DNA of 64,000 bases from Marinomonas pollencensis (GCF_003387375.1 NZ_QUNG01000014.1:1-64000); one strand, 5' to 3'. Shown: positions 9,654-17,502, counted from the stretch's first letter. The notes: generated by a model not told the origin, from the letters alone. Made by a program: numbers and translations.

Positions 9654-9797
9654 AGGCGATTACCTATTTGATACTTATCGAGGGGCGGGTTTATAAAACA
9701 AAATGGGGCCGCACGCTAGCTTTGCTTATCTTAAAAGAGAAAATAAGCGCGCTAGGGAAATAGAAGAGTTTCCCTTTCTATTCCCCTAGCATGCGTT

Positions 9798-10625
9798 TTA
9801 TTTGTTCGACTCTTGTGTTCTTATCCATTCAGCATGCTGGGTAATGATTTGCCCAGAGATGGTCGCTTTATTGGGAATATTGGGTAGATTGTCGATATCC
9901 CACCAGGCGGCTTCTTCTATTTCGCCGGGAGCTGGGGTGAGCTCGCCACTCTCGTAGTCGGCAAAAAAGCCCACCATTAATTGATGTGGGAAAGACCAAG
10001 GTTGGCTGCCCGCGTAACGAATGTTTGTGACCTCAATACCGACTTCTTCTCTCACTTCACGTGCTACCGCTTGTTCAAGGGTTTCACCGGCTTCAACAAA
10101 GCCTGCAATGTTACTTTGCATATCGGCTGCCATTTGAGGTCCGCGAGCAAGTAGCAGTTGCTTGCCTTTTCTGACCGACACTATGATGCACGGCGAAATA
10201 CGTGGGTAATGTCGCAAATTACACTTAGGGCAGATTTTGGTGTGTTCAGTGGTGTGCTTACTGAGCATTTCGGATCCACAGCGGCCGCAGAATTTATGGT
10301 CGGCGTCCCAAGTAGCGAGCTGATGAGCACGGCTTAGCAGAAGAAAGCTGGCTTCGTCATGAAGGAATAAAAGCTCACGTAGGCTGATTTCGCGAAACCC
10401 ACGCGGCATAGTGTCAAAGCGGCATACGAAGACGTCTTGAGCAGAGTCCTCTGTGACGCGCCACTGGCCGCAATAAACAGCGCGCATGTTGGCGTCAGGC
10501 TGAAATTCGGAGAGTGGAATCAGGAAGCGTTCTTCAGATTCGATTAAAACTTGATTTTTATACAATAAAATATAAAGCGCATCCTGATGAGGAGAAGGGT
10601 GCGCATGAGTACCAATTTCTAACAT
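9798..10625 (-). CDS. nudC: NAD(+) diphosphatase / NAD-RNA decapping Nudix enzyme NudC
   Basis: Hydrolyses NAD(H) to NMN(H) and AMP, and in E. coli also removes NAD caps from RNA. The 275-residue protein has an N-terminal domain, then a zinc ribbon with Cys113, Cys116, Cys132 and Cys135. The Nudix box begins at GFVEAGETLEQA near residue 175 and contains REVREEVG. Downstream, SQPWSFPHQLM is the NADH-pyrophosphatase signature that separates NudC from other Nudix enzymes. The start codon gives a compact N-terminus. The gene lies between glsA and tdh on the same strand, with 73 bases separating it from tdh, so no tight operon is indicated. Confidence 0.93.
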   Translation of the reverse strand: MLEIGTHAHPSPHQDALYILLYKNQVLIESEERFLIPLSEFQPDANMRAVYCGQWRVTEDSAQDVFVCRFDTMPRGFREISLRELLFLHDEASFLLLSRAHQLATWDADHKFCGRCGSEMLSKHTTEHTKICPKCNLRHYPRISPCIIVSVRKGKQLLLARGPQMAADMQSNIAGFVEAGETLEQAVAREVREEVGIEVTNIRYAGSQPWSFPHQLMVGFFADYESGELTPAPGEIEEAAWWDIDNLPNIPNKATISGQIITQHAEWIRTQESNK

Positions 10626-10698
10626 AAGATGACTCTGTTGTGTGCCAAAAAGATTACGCTAACGCGAAGCTCTGTTGGACGCAACAAAGTCACTTGGA

Positions 10699-11724
10699 TT
10701 AATCCCAATTAAGGATGACTTTCCCTGATTGGCCTGAAGCCATGGCATCAAACCCTGCTTGAAACTGCGAAATAGGGAAATGATGAGTAATAATTGGACT
10801 AATGTCTAGGCCGGATTGCAACATGGCAACCATCTTGTACCAGGTCTCATACATTTCACGGCCATAAATGCCCTTGATGATAAGGCCCTTGAAGATGACT
10901 TGGTTCCAGTCCACCTTGGTGTCTTTGCTAGGAATGCCAAGCATGGCGATTTTGCCCCCATGATTCATGCATTCCAGCATGGAAGAAAAAGCCATGCCGT
11001 TGCCTGACATCTCTAGACCCACATCAAAGCCTTCTGTCATTCCGAGCTCGCTCATCACCTCTGTTAGTGACTCATTAGAGACGTTTACCGCGCGAGTTGC
11101 CCCCATCTTTTTCGCCAAACTCAGGCGGAAGTCATTAACATCGGTAATGACGACGTTTCTTGCCCCCACATGTTTGGCGATTGCAGCGGCCATTGCGCCA
11201 ATGGGGCCAGCGCCCGTGATCAATACATCCTCGCCGGTGAGGTCGAAAGACAGGGCAGTGTGGGTGGCGTTACCAAAAGGATCAAAGATAGCGGCCATGT
11301 CATCACTGATGTCGTCCGGTATCTTAAATGCGTTGCTCGCGGGAATGACTAGGTACTCGCCAAAAGCGCCGGTGCGATTAACACCAACCCCCAATGTTTC
11401 GCGACATAAATGGCGTCTCCCCGCACGGCAGTTACGACAATGTCCGCAGGTAATGTGCCCTTCACCGGAAACGCGGTCGCCAATGGTGAAACCATTTACT
11501 TCTGCGCCTATTTCAGCAATCTCGCCAACAAATTCATGGCCGACTGTCATCGGAACTGGAATGGTGTTCTGTGCCCATTCATCCCAATGATAGATGTGCA
11601 TGTCGGTGCCGCAAATAGCGGTTTTGTGAATTTTAACAACCACATCATTATGGCCGCATTTAGGGTAGGGAGCGTCGTTCATCCAAATACCCTTTTTAGG
11701 GTGCAGTTTAGCCAGGGTTTTCAT
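10699..11724 (-). CDS. tdh: L-threonine 3-dehydrogenase
   Basis: Zinc-dependent NAD dehydrogenase that oxidises L-threonine to 2-amino-3-ketobutyrate. Its 341 residues equal the E. coli enzyme in length. Visible features are the catalytic zinc region [13 protein letters not shown] and GHEFVGEI, the structural zinc Cys cluster in [15 protein letters not shown], and the Rossmann fold glycines in [10 protein letters not shown]. It is the second gene of the kbl-tdh operon: it starts 11 bases after kbl ends, and Kbl uses the unstable product directly. In enterobacteria the pair is controlled by Lrp and leucine; no operator was recognised here. Confidence 0.96.
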   Translation of the reverse strand: MKTLAKLHPKKGIWMNDAPYPKCGHNDVVVKIHKTAICGTDMHIYHWDEWAQNTIPVPMTVGHEFVGEIAEIGAEVNGFTIGDRVSGEGHITCGHCRNCRAGRRHLCRETLGVGVNRTGAFGEYLVIPASNAFKIPDDISDDMAAIFDPFGNATHTALSFDLTGEDVLITGAGPIGAMAAAIAKHVGARNVVITDVNDFRLSLAKKMGATRAVNVSNESLTEVMSELGMTEGFDVGLEMSGNGMAFSSMLECMNHGGKIAMLGIPSKDTKVDWNQVIFKGLIIKGIYGREMYETWYKMVAMLQSGLDISPIITHHFPISQFQAGFDAMASGQSGKVILNWD

Positions 11725-11735
11725 TGTCTAACTCC

Positions 11736-12932
11736 TTAAATAATATTGAGCGAGCGACCGATTTTGGCAAACGCATTAATCGCATAGTCAAGCTGTGCTG
11801 TGGTTAATGACGCGGACATTTGAGTGCGGATTCTCGCTTTGCCCATGGGCACCACAGGATAAGAGAAACCAGTGACATAGATGCCTTCTTTATAGAGGGC
11901 GCTGGCCATTTCTTTGGCAAGGGTGGCATCGCCGAGCATGACAGGAATAATTGGGTGATCACCAGGCACTAGGTTAAAGCCTAATTGGCTCATCTTTTCT
12001 CTAAAATAGGCGCTATTTGCCTTTAGCTGCTCGCGTTCTGCTTTGCCGTTTTTGATCAGCTCTAGAATTTCTAAGGTCGTCGCGGTGATAACGGGGGCTA
12101 GTGCGTTAGAAAACAAATAAGGTCGTGAACGCTGACGTAGCCATTCTACAATCGGTTTTGAGGCGCTGGTGTAACCACCAGAGGCGCCGCCCAAGGCTTT
12201 CCCTAGGGTGCCGGTAATAATATCGACCCGGCCCATTACATCACAGTATTCGTGACTGCCTCGACCGTTCTCACCAAGGAAACCAACGGCATGGGAATCA
12301 TCAACCATGACTAGAGCGTCGTATTGATCGGCTAAATCACAAATCGATTTAAGATCGGCGATGATGCCGTCCATAGAAAATACGCCATCAGTGACGATCA
12401 GTTTTGTTTTCGCGCCATCTAGCTCAGCTTGCTTGAGCTGTTCTTCTAGCGCTTGCATGTCGTTGTTGGCATAGCGGTAGCGTTTGGCTTTGCAGAGGCG
12501 AATGCCGTCAATAATACTGGCGTGATTGAGCGCATCACTGATGATGGCGTCATCACTATTAAGTAGGGTTTCAAACAAACCACCATTAGCGTCAAAGCAG
12601 GACGAGTAGAGGATGGTGTCTTCCATTTTTAGAAACTGACTGATCTGTTGCTCTAATGTGGTGTGAATATTTTGAGTACCACAAATAAAGCGCACAGAGG
12701 CCATGCCGTAGCCGAAAGTGTCCAATGCTTCGTGGGCGGCTTGGGTGACGACTTTATGATTAGCAAGGCCAAGGTAGTTGTTGGCGCACAGGTTGATTAA
12801 TGCCTCGTTGTCGCCTGTTGAAACTTGGCTGGACTGTGGAGATACAAGTGCTCGTTCTTCTTTATAAAGGCCTTGCTCTTTTAGTTCTTGTAGCTGGCGT
12901 TCTAGGTTCTGAAAAAAGTTGGATCGGTTCAT
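11736..12932 (-). CDS. kbl: Glycine C-acetyltransferase (2-amino-3-ketobutyrate CoA ligase)
   Basis: PLP enzyme that splits 2-amino-3-ketobutyrate with CoA into glycine and acetyl-CoA, completing threonine degradation started by Tdh. The 398 residues match E. coli Kbl exactly in length. The fold-type I alpha-oxoamine synthase signatures are present: [13 protein letters not shown] near the start, [16 protein letters not shown], and the PLP lysine in [14 protein letters not shown]. It is the first gene of the operon, with tdh 11 bases downstream. The region 12933-13107 between it and the divergent polysaccharide deacetylase must hold both promoters. Confidence 0.96.
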   Translation of the reverse strand: MNRSNFFQNLERQLQELKEQGLYKEERALVSPQSSQVSTGDNEALINLCANNYLGLANHKVVTQAAHEALDTFGYGMASVRFICGTQNIHTTLEQQISQFLKMEDTILYSSCFDANGGLFETLLNSDDAIISDALNHASIIDGIRLCKAKRYRYANNDMQALEEQLKQAELDGAKTKLIVTDGVFSMDGIIADLKSICDLADQYDALVMVDDSHAVGFLGENGRGSHEYCDVMGRVDIITGTLGKALGGASGGYTSASKPIVEWLRQRSRPYLFSNALAPVITATTLEILELIKNGKAEREQLKANSAYFREKMSQLGFNLVPGDHPIIPVMLGDATLAKEMASALYKEGIYVTGFSYPVVPMGKARIRTQMSASLTTAQLDYAINAFAKIGRSLNII

Positions 12933-13107
12933 AACGGCTCTCTCTGTATTCTGCGATGCTTATTTAATAAGTGTAGAAGGCTTGGTTGCTCCCGTGTAGA
13001 TGCAGTGAAGTATTAAAATGACCGTAACAGTTTGTCCTAGGTTGGCTGGCTTTTTGGCAAAGCAGTCGCGTAGAATGAGCGCAAATTTTAAACAGAGAGA
13101 AGATCGA

Positions 13108-14169
13108 ATGTTATCTAAAGTACGTAGTGCTGCCTTGGTTGGCACCATGATGGTTAGTATTAGCGCGAGTGCGCAAGACTATTTGCCTATCCTGCAATAC
13201 CACCATGTTAGCAAGACGACGCCCGCTTCTACCTCGTTGACCCCCGCTCAGTTTACCGAACACATGGATTACCTTAAGAGTGCAGGCTTTCATGTAGTTG
13301 ATTTGAAAGATGCGCTGGAAAAATTAAAGCAGCATCAGAGTCTGCCTGATAAGGCGGTAGCGATTACCTTTGATGATTCCTATCGAGATATTTATCTGGG
13401 CGGCTTTCCTATTCTTAAGGAAAGAGGCTTTCCGTTCACCGTTTTTTTGAATACTAAGCCGATTGGTCGAAACCATCACTTTTTGACCTGGGAAGACATT
13501 AAAGAGATGGAAAAGTCAGGTGGTGTGTTTGCCAACCATACGATTAACCACCCGTACATGTTAAGAAAAGAAGAAGGCGAAACCAATGATCAGTGGTTAG
13601 CTCGCATGACCAATGAAGTGGATACCGTAGAAACGATATTGAATGAGCAACTAGGGCATTCTCCCAAAATGTTGGCTTACCCTTATGGCGAGTCCAGCGA
13701 TGTCATACGCGCCATGGTAAAAGAGAGAGGTCTTATGGCGTTCGGTCAACAGTCTGGTGTGGTGAGTGCAGAGTCTAACTTTGAAGATCTACCACGTTTT
13801 CCGGCTTCGGGTCGTTTTGCCAAGTTGTCTAGCTTAAAAGTGAAGTTAGCTTCTATGCCTATGCCGCTGTTGGGTGAAAAAACAGATGGGGACTTTGCTG
13901 GCGATCAACCTGTATCTATTCGTCTCACCTTTAAGCAAGGTAAGTATCGTTTAAAAGATTTGGCTTGTTATGTTTCGGGTCAGGGTAAGGCGTCATTGGA
14001 CTGGTTGGATAAAAATGAAGTGGTGGTAACGGCACCAAAGGCGTTTGGCGTTGGTCGCGGAAGAATTAACTGCACTATGCCAGACCAGAGCGCTAAGCAT
14101 TATTACTGGTATTCTAAGGTTTGGATCCGTCCTGGAGACGATCAAGGGTATGTTATTGGAAAAAGTTAA
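13108..14169 (+). CDS. Secreted polysaccharide deacetylase family protein (NodB domain)
   Basis: The 353-residue protein begins with a clear signal peptide (MLSKVRSAALVGTMMVSIS, probable cut after ASA, before Q). The NodB-type carbohydrate esterase 4 domain then shows motif 1 as ITFDDSY, motif 2 as NHTINHPYM with the metal-binding His residues, and motif 3 as AYPYGE. It should remove N- or O-acetyl groups from a cell-wall or extracellular glycan in the periplasm. The C-terminal 110 residues, including QPVSIRLTFKQGKYRLKDL, form an extra beta-rich domain I cannot name. The start at 13108 is chosen because the signal peptide starts there; longer in-frame starts add an unlikely leader. The tRNA array begins 63 bases later. 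Confidence 0.88.
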   Translation: MLSKVRSAALVGTMMVSISASAQDYLPILQYHHVSKTTPASTSLTPAQFTEHMDYLKSAGFHVVDLKDALEKLKQHQSLPDKAVAITFDDSYRDIYLGGFPILKERGFPFTVFLNTKPIGRNHHFLTWEDIKEMEKSGGVFANHTINHPYMLRKEEGETNDQWLARMTNEVDTVETILNEQLGHSPKMLAYPYGESSDVIRAMVKERGLMAFGQQSGVVSAESNFEDLPRFPASGRFAKLSSLKVKLASMPMPLLGEKTDGDFAGDQPVSIRLTFKQGKYRLKDLACYVSGQGKASLDWLDKNEVVVTAPKAFGVGRGRINCTMPDQSAKHYYWYSKVWIRPGDDQGYVIGKS

Positions 14170-14188
14170 TCTTTTTTGAAAAAAAAGG

Positions 14189-14216
14189 TTGCACTGAATT
14201 TTGAAATCCGTAATAT
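14189..14216 (+). promoter_or_regulatory. Sigma-70 promoter of the tRNA array
   Basis: TTGCAC at 14189-14194 and TAATAT at 14211-14216 are separated by 16 bases. The bases just after the -10 element are GC-rich (CCTCGCTCGC), the kind of discriminator seen in stringently controlled stable-RNA promoters. The tRNA-Ser 5' end at 14233 lies about ten bases beyond the expected start point, so this promoter probably drives the whole array. Confidence 0.75.
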
Positions 14217-14232
14217 ACACCTCGCTCGCAAC

Positions 14233-14323
14233 GGAGGGGTGGCAGAGCGGTTTAATGCACCAGTCTTGAAAACTGGCGTAGGTTAATAGCCTACCGAGAG
14301 TTCGAATCTCTCCTCCTCCGCCA
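14233..14323 (+). tRNA. tRNA-Ser (UGA)
   Basis: A 91-base class II tRNA with a long variable arm. The acceptor GGAGGGG pairs with CTCCTCC, the anticodon loop CTTGAAA gives anticodon UGA, the variable arm is TAGGTTAATAGCCTA, and the T arm is GAGAG-TTCGAAT-CTCTC. CCA is encoded. First gene of the array. Confidence 0.95.
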
Positions 14324-14369
14324 TCTTCCTTCGGGAAGGTTGTTGGTTGCAAGCAAAGATAAAATTAGT

Positions 14370-14445
14370 TCCTCGATAGCTCAGTTGGTAGAGCAAATGA
14401 CTGTTAATCATTGGGTCACTGGTTCGAGTCCAGTTCGAGGAGCCA
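14370..14445 (+). tRNA. tRNA-Asn (GUU), copy 1
   Basis: 76 bases. The acceptor TCCTCGA pairs with TCGAGGA, the anticodon loop CTGTTAA gives GUU, and CCA is encoded. Identical to the copy at 14754. Confidence 0.96.
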
Positions 14446-14448
14446 GAT

Positions 14449-14525
14449 CGGAGTATAGCGCAGTCTGGTAGCGCGCCTGCTTTGGGAGCAGGATGTCGGG
14501 AGTTCGAATCTCTCTACTCCGACCA
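14449..14525 (+). tRNA. tRNA-Pro (UGG), copy 1
   Basis: 77 bases. The acceptor CGGAGTA pairs with TACTCCG, the anticodon loop TTTGGGA gives UGG, and CCA is encoded. Only three bases separate it from tRNA-Asn. Identical to the copy at 14832. Confidence 0.96.
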
Positions 14526-14550
14526 TTAATTTTATCGTCACCTAGTAATG

Positions 14551-14626
14551 GTGGGCGTAGCTCAGTTGGTAGAGCTCCGGATTGTGATTCCGGCGGTCGT
14601 GGGTTCAAGCCCCATCGTCCACCCCA
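14551..14626 (+). tRNA. tRNA-His (GUG)
   Basis: 76 bases, plus the expected extra 5' G at 14550 (the G-1 identity base of tRNA-His). The anticodon loop TTGTGAT gives GUG, and CCA is encoded. It is the only His tRNA in the array and is absent from the second, partly duplicated unit. Confidence 0.95.
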
Positions 14627-14640
14627 TTACTCTGATAGTT

Positions 14641-14716
14641 GGGTCGTTAGCTCAGTTGGTAGAGCAGTTGACTTTTAATCAATTGGTCACTGGTTCGAAT
14701 CCAGTACGACCCACCA
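14641..14716 (+). tRNA. tRNA-Lys (UUU), copy 1
   Basis: 76 bases. The acceptor GGGTCGT pairs with ACGACCC, the anticodon loop CTTTTAA gives UUU, and CCA is encoded. Identical to the copy at 14940. Confidence 0.96.
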
Positions 14717-14753
14717 ACTATCGTCAGAATGTAATTCTGCAAACCTTATTAAT

Positions 14754-14829
14754 TCCTCGATAGCTCAGTTGGTAGAGCAAATGACTGTTAATCATTGGGT
14801 CACTGGTTCGAGTCCAGTTCGAGGAGCCA
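14754..14829 (+). tRNA. tRNA-Asn (GUU), copy 2
   Basis: Same 76-base sequence as 14370-14445, opening the second Asn-Pro-Lys unit of the array. Confidence 0.96.
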
Positions 14830-14831
14830 TT

Positions 14832-14908
14832 CGGAGTATAGCGCAGTCTGGTAGCGCGCCTGCTTTGGGAGCAGGATGTCGGGAGTTCGAATCTCTCTAC
14901 TCCGACCA
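14832..14908 (+). tRNA. tRNA-Pro (UGG), copy 2
   Basis: Same 77-base sequence as 14449-14525, two bases after the second tRNA-Asn. Confidence 0.96.
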
Positions 14909-14939
14909 TTAGGTTTGGCAATATAAAGAAATTATGAGC

Positions 14940-15015
14940 GGGTCGTTAGCTCAGTTGGTAGAGCAGTTGACTTTTAATCAATTGGTCACTGGTTCGAATC
15001 CAGTACGACCCACCA
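14940..15015 (+). tRNA. tRNA-Lys (UUU), copy 2
   Basis: Same 76-base sequence as 14641-14716; last gene of the array. About 80 bases of unremarkable DNA separate it from the 7-bp tandem repeat. Confidence 0.96.
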
Positions 15016-15095
15016 TTCTTCTCATAATCTTTTCTCTCTCGTTATTTCTCCTTTCTTTAGTAAATCTCTTGATGTTTTCTTAGATCGATTCAAAA

Positions 15096-15221
15096 TCGTC
15101 TATCGTCTATCGTCTATCGTCTATCGTCTATCGTCTATCGTCTATCGTCTATCGTCTATCGTCTATCGTCTATCGTCTATCGTCTATCGTCTATCGTCTA
15201 TCGTCTATCGTCTATCGTCTA
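15096..15221. repeat. Tandem repeat, 18 exact copies of TCGTCTA
   Basis: The 126 bases from 15096 to 15221 are 18 uninterrupted, identical copies of the heptamer TCGTCTA. There is no start codon and spacing context for a gene, so it is a non-coding microsatellite-like array. Perfect identity means it is young, under selection, or constantly re-made by slippage, and the copy number is likely to vary between strains. It lies between the tRNA array and the inverted-repeat elements. It is not a CRISPR array, because there are no spacers. Confidence 0.97.
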
Positions 15222-15263
15222 GTTTAAACAAGTTGCCTGTTTTTGTGAGCTTGAGTGCTTGTG

Positions 15264-15528
15264 AAAAAGAGCGGCTGTAAAAAGAGCGACCAGGTTTTTA
15301 TCGTGCCTCCGTTTATGCCGGCCTTGTGTCTTTCCTGGAGTTTCTGTTTAGCTGATAGACTAGGTTTTGTAGGTCAGTCTTTAGGCTGATGACCGTCGTG
15401 CTAATAAAGCCAATCATGTGAGACACGTGTGATTAAGATGATGTTTTTTGCAATGGAGCATCGACTGACATTTGGGCTTTAACCTATGGTTGAGGTGCTG
15501 TATCTCCAGTTACCGGCCGCTCTTTTTT
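15264..15528. repeat. Non-coding element A with 12-bp terminal inverted repeats
   Basis: AAAAAGAGCGGC at 15264-15275 is matched in inverse orientation by GCCGCTCTTTTT at 15516-15527. A second left-end-like motif AAAAAGAGCGACCAG follows at 15279-15293. The inner sequence from about 15400 to 15528 is a diverged copy of that in element B, with shared blocks such as CGTGTGATTA, TGATGTT and TCTCCAGTTAC. There is no credible coding frame. It resembles a miniature inverted-repeat element or a structured intergenic repeat; the family is not recognised. Confidence 0.6.
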
Positions 15529-15637
15529 GGGTATGACGACCCACAAGAGATCGCGGTATTCACGATGGATTTGGTGTCGCCAAATATCGTCATTCTCGTC
15601 GAATTTGATGCACCAAATATCGTCATTTCCACCGTAG

Positions 15638-15671
15638 GTCGGATGAGACGAGAAACGAGGCGTAATCCGAC
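15638..15671. repeat. REP-like palindromic hairpin
   Basis: GTCGGAT (15638-15644) pairs with ATCCGAC (15665-15671), extended by ACG and CGT inside a small bulge. Flanking and inner words (CGTAGGTCGGAT, GCGTAATCCGAC) resemble the intergenic palindromes common in gammaproteobacteria. Just upstream, CCAAATATCGTCATT occurs twice (15580 and 15613) as a 15-base direct repeat. Confidence 0.6.
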
Positions 15672-15818
15672 GGAACCTGATGATGCAAAATATCCTCGTA
15701 GGTGGGTTAGATGGATCTAAAGGGCAAGTTCAATGGCATGATATTTTTAACGAGATAACATCATCGAGCATTGTAATTTTAACCGACGGGCTAGGTCTTG
15801 TGGGTCTGCTTGCTTTGA

Positions 15819-15971
15819 AAAAAGAGCGCCCGGATATCGCTGTGACAATAACCCCAATCATACGAGGCGCGTGTGATTAGAGTGATGTTATTTGTGTTGG
15901 AGCGTCACCGAACATTTCGACTTTAATCTATGATTGATACGCCAATTCTCCAGTTACTGGTCGCTCTTTTT
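15819..15971. repeat. Non-coding element B, diverged partner of element A
   Basis: AAAAAGAGCG at 15819-15828 faces CGCTCTTTTT at 15962-15971. The right end, CTGGTCGCTCTTTTT (15957-15971), is also the exact inverse of the inner left motif of element A at 15279-15293, a 15-bp match over 690 bases. The interior is alignable with element A from CAATCAT to TCCAGTTAC, with many substitutions. Both copies can form a small hairpin around the CAATCAT / GTGATTA boundary. Beyond the right end, ATCGTGTCTCCGTTC at 16025 echoes ATCGTGCCTCCGTTT at 15299. Confidence 0.55.
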
Positions 15972-16152
15972 TTTAGGTGTTCCAGCTCACAGATGAAAAT
16001 TTCGTTCTCAATTGCCGGATTCTCATCGTGTCTCCGTTCATTCTGGCCTGCGATTTCTTTACTGCAGGGTTGAGCGTGGCTCACAGGTATTATTTGCTGA
16101 TTTGGCTTTCTGGGGTGGTCTGAGGGCTTGTGGTGTGGTGTTTGTTGTGTGG
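15972..16152. other. Intergenic stretch without recognised genes
   Basis: Between element B and the DnaA-box-like sites there is no convincing coding frame. The only structure noted is the short echo of the element A flank at 16025-16052 and a GT-rich segment (16110-16180) with repeated TGTGG words. Confidence 0.5.
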
Positions 16153-16389
16153 TGTGGGTAACTTGTGTGTGTTCTGATTTCGGCTGTGAAAATGGCTTAA
16201 AACAGGTGTTTTGTGGATAAGCTTGTGCTTAACCGGTAGGGTTATTCAGTTTCTTTAGGTTGTGCTTGGTTTTTTCTTTCTGTGGATAAGATCTTGAATG
16301 TGATGATTTTGGCTTGAATATTTACGATTAATCTTGAGTAAGATTTTATAATTATAGATAAAGGATTGATCTATAAAGAAAAGAATTAA
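16153..16389. other. Cluster of DnaA-box-like sites beside an AT-rich segment
   Basis: TGTGGATAA, the complement of the perfect DnaA box TTATCCACA, occurs at 16212-16220 and again at 16281-16289. One-mismatch relatives in the same direction lie at 16153-16161 (TGTGGGTAA) and 16224-16232 (TGTGCTTAA). The next 100 bases (16290-16389) are strongly AT-rich and contain AGATCT and TGATCTATAAAG, similar in flavour to origin unwinding elements. The usual origin neighbours (dnaA, rpmH, mnmG) are not in the window. A DnaA-titrating or DnaA-reactivating locus is as plausible as an origin, and the function is unproven. Confidence 0.5.
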
Positions 16390-16473
<84 letters not shown>

Positions 16474-16490
16474 ACAGCAGCGGGGCGTAT

Positions 16491-16517
16491 ATTATACGCC
16501 TCGCTTCATCGTGTAAA
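16491..16517 (-). promoter_or_regulatory. Promoter of tRNA-Tyr, with a palindrome over the -10
   Basis: On the minus strand TTTACA (16517-16512) and a perfect TATAAT (16496-16491) are spaced by 15 bases. The -10 lies inside a perfect palindrome, GGCGTATA-T-TATACGCC, at 16484-16500. The GC-rich bases following the -10 fit a stable-RNA promoter. The short spacer is a weakness, and the palindrome may be coincidental or an operator. Confidence 0.55.
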
Positions 16518-16527
16518 CACTTTTTTC

Positions 16528-17487
16528 TTATTTATTAAGAAGTTTTTCAAGTTTTGCTTTCATACGCTCTTCAGGAGAGAGATTGTCGTATGCATCATCT
16601 TGATTTTTCTGAGTGTTTTGCGTGTTTTTAGGCTTGTGGCTCGGTTTGCTTGGGGCTTTTTTGTTGCTTGCCGTTTTAGCTTTCGAGCGAGGCATTCTGT
16701 CGCCTTTAGGGCGGTTGAATGTGGTTTTTTCCTTTTTCGGAATCATTGACTCAGGTAATGCAGGTTCGTTGTTAACCGGCGTTCCTTCAAGGTCTATACG
16801 AGGTTGCCCAGACAATAGGCACTTCTTGTATCTATCAGAGCGTGTATAAGCGGCTAGGGCGCGTTTTTGTTTGCTGGCATTAAATTCATCGTCCAGCACC
16901 ATGTCTTTATCAATACCGACCTTCAGAGGCTTAGGCTGGTTCCAATCAAACGCTTTTGGGTAACGGTCTTCTAGCATCTTGATTAGGCGGCGGTTATTTT
17001 TCTGATTTTTCTGGCGCTTTTTTTGTTCAGGCGTCAGTGTCGCTGCTTCTTGCGTGCTTTCACTTGCTGGTTGTACATCAGTGGTTGTTTCCACTTGAGT
17101 TTCGTCTTGTACTTCTGGCAAGCCGTTAAGCTCTGTTTGTTGTATTGTCATGTAATCAGTCTGTTCTGTTGTCGTGGTTGTGATGCTGGTTTCAGCAAGA
17201 GAGTTCAGCAAGTCAAAGCTTAGTTGAGTATCAACCGTGCTTGTCGGAGCTGAGGTGTTCTTTGTTTCAGCCGGTACGAGAAGATCCAAAGAGTCTTCAA
17301 TATACAATTGTAATTGATCTTCAGTCGAACGCGATACCATGTTTTGCAAAAGATCCATTGAGGCGCTGCTATTATCAGAAGAATCTGATTGCTGCGTTTT
17401 TAATTGCGCTATTTCCTCATGGGCTACTTTTAGCTGTTCGATGAGCTGGTCGACCTCAGCTTCGAGTTTGGCGATTAATTGTTCCAT
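16528..17487 (-). CDS. ProQ/FinO-domain RNA-binding protein with long disordered arms
   Basis: About 319 residues. The N-terminus is a coiled coil (MEQLIAKLEAEVDQLIEQL). A long acidic, Thr/Gln-rich linker leads to a ProQ/FinO domain at about residues 155-245, with RRLIKMLEDRYPKAFDW and the core ASKQKRALAAYTRSDRY followed by CLLSGQPRIDLEG. A basic Lys/Pro/Ser-rich tail (KKEKTTFNRPKGDRMPRSKA) and a short C-terminal helix end it. Proteins with this domain are RNA chaperones that bind structured sRNAs and mRNA 3' ends. E. coli ProQ has its domain at the N-terminus, so this coiled-coil-first layout differs. The ATG at 17487 is preferred to a TTG two codons earlier. It is last in a minus-strand series and ends 38 bases before the tRNA-Tyr promoter. 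Confidence 0.82.
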   Translation of the reverse strand: MEQLIAKLEAEVDQLIEQLKVAHEEIAQLKTQQSDSSDNSSASMDLLQNMVSRSTEDQLQLYIEDSLDLLVPAETKNTSAPTSTVDTQLSFDLLNSLAETSITTTTTEQTDYMTIQQTELNGLPEVQDETQVETTTDVQPASESTQEAATLTPEQKKRQKNQKNNRRLIKMLEDRYPKAFDWNQPKPLKVGIDKDMVLDDEFNASKQKRALAAYTRSDRYKKCLLSGQPRIDLEGTPVNNEPALPESMIPKKEKTTFNRPKGDRMPRSKAKTASNKKAPSKPSHKPKNTQNTQKNQDDAYDNLSPEERMKAKLEKLLNK

Positions 17488-17502
17488 ACGCAAGGCTCAA
17501 TT

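Noticed and set aside
14408-14921. Protein-coding frames across the tRNA array on both strands
   Set aside because: They run through tRNA genes, repeat with the tRNA duplication and have no ribosome-binding sites; such frames are a known artefact of tRNA clusters.
15096-15221. CRISPR array
   Set aside because: The repeats are seven bases long and directly joined, with no spacers and no cas genes nearby.
15472-15880. Two open frames of 66-82 codons in the repeat zone
   Set aside because: They cross the inverted-repeat element boundary and the REP-like hairpin, and show no recognisable protein pattern or ribosome-binding site.
16153-16389. Calling this the chromosomal replication origin
   Set aside because: The box pattern is suggestive, but dnaA, dnaN, rpmH and mnmG are absent, gene orientation does not switch cleanly here, and GC skew could not be computed; kept as a candidate DnaA-binding locus only.
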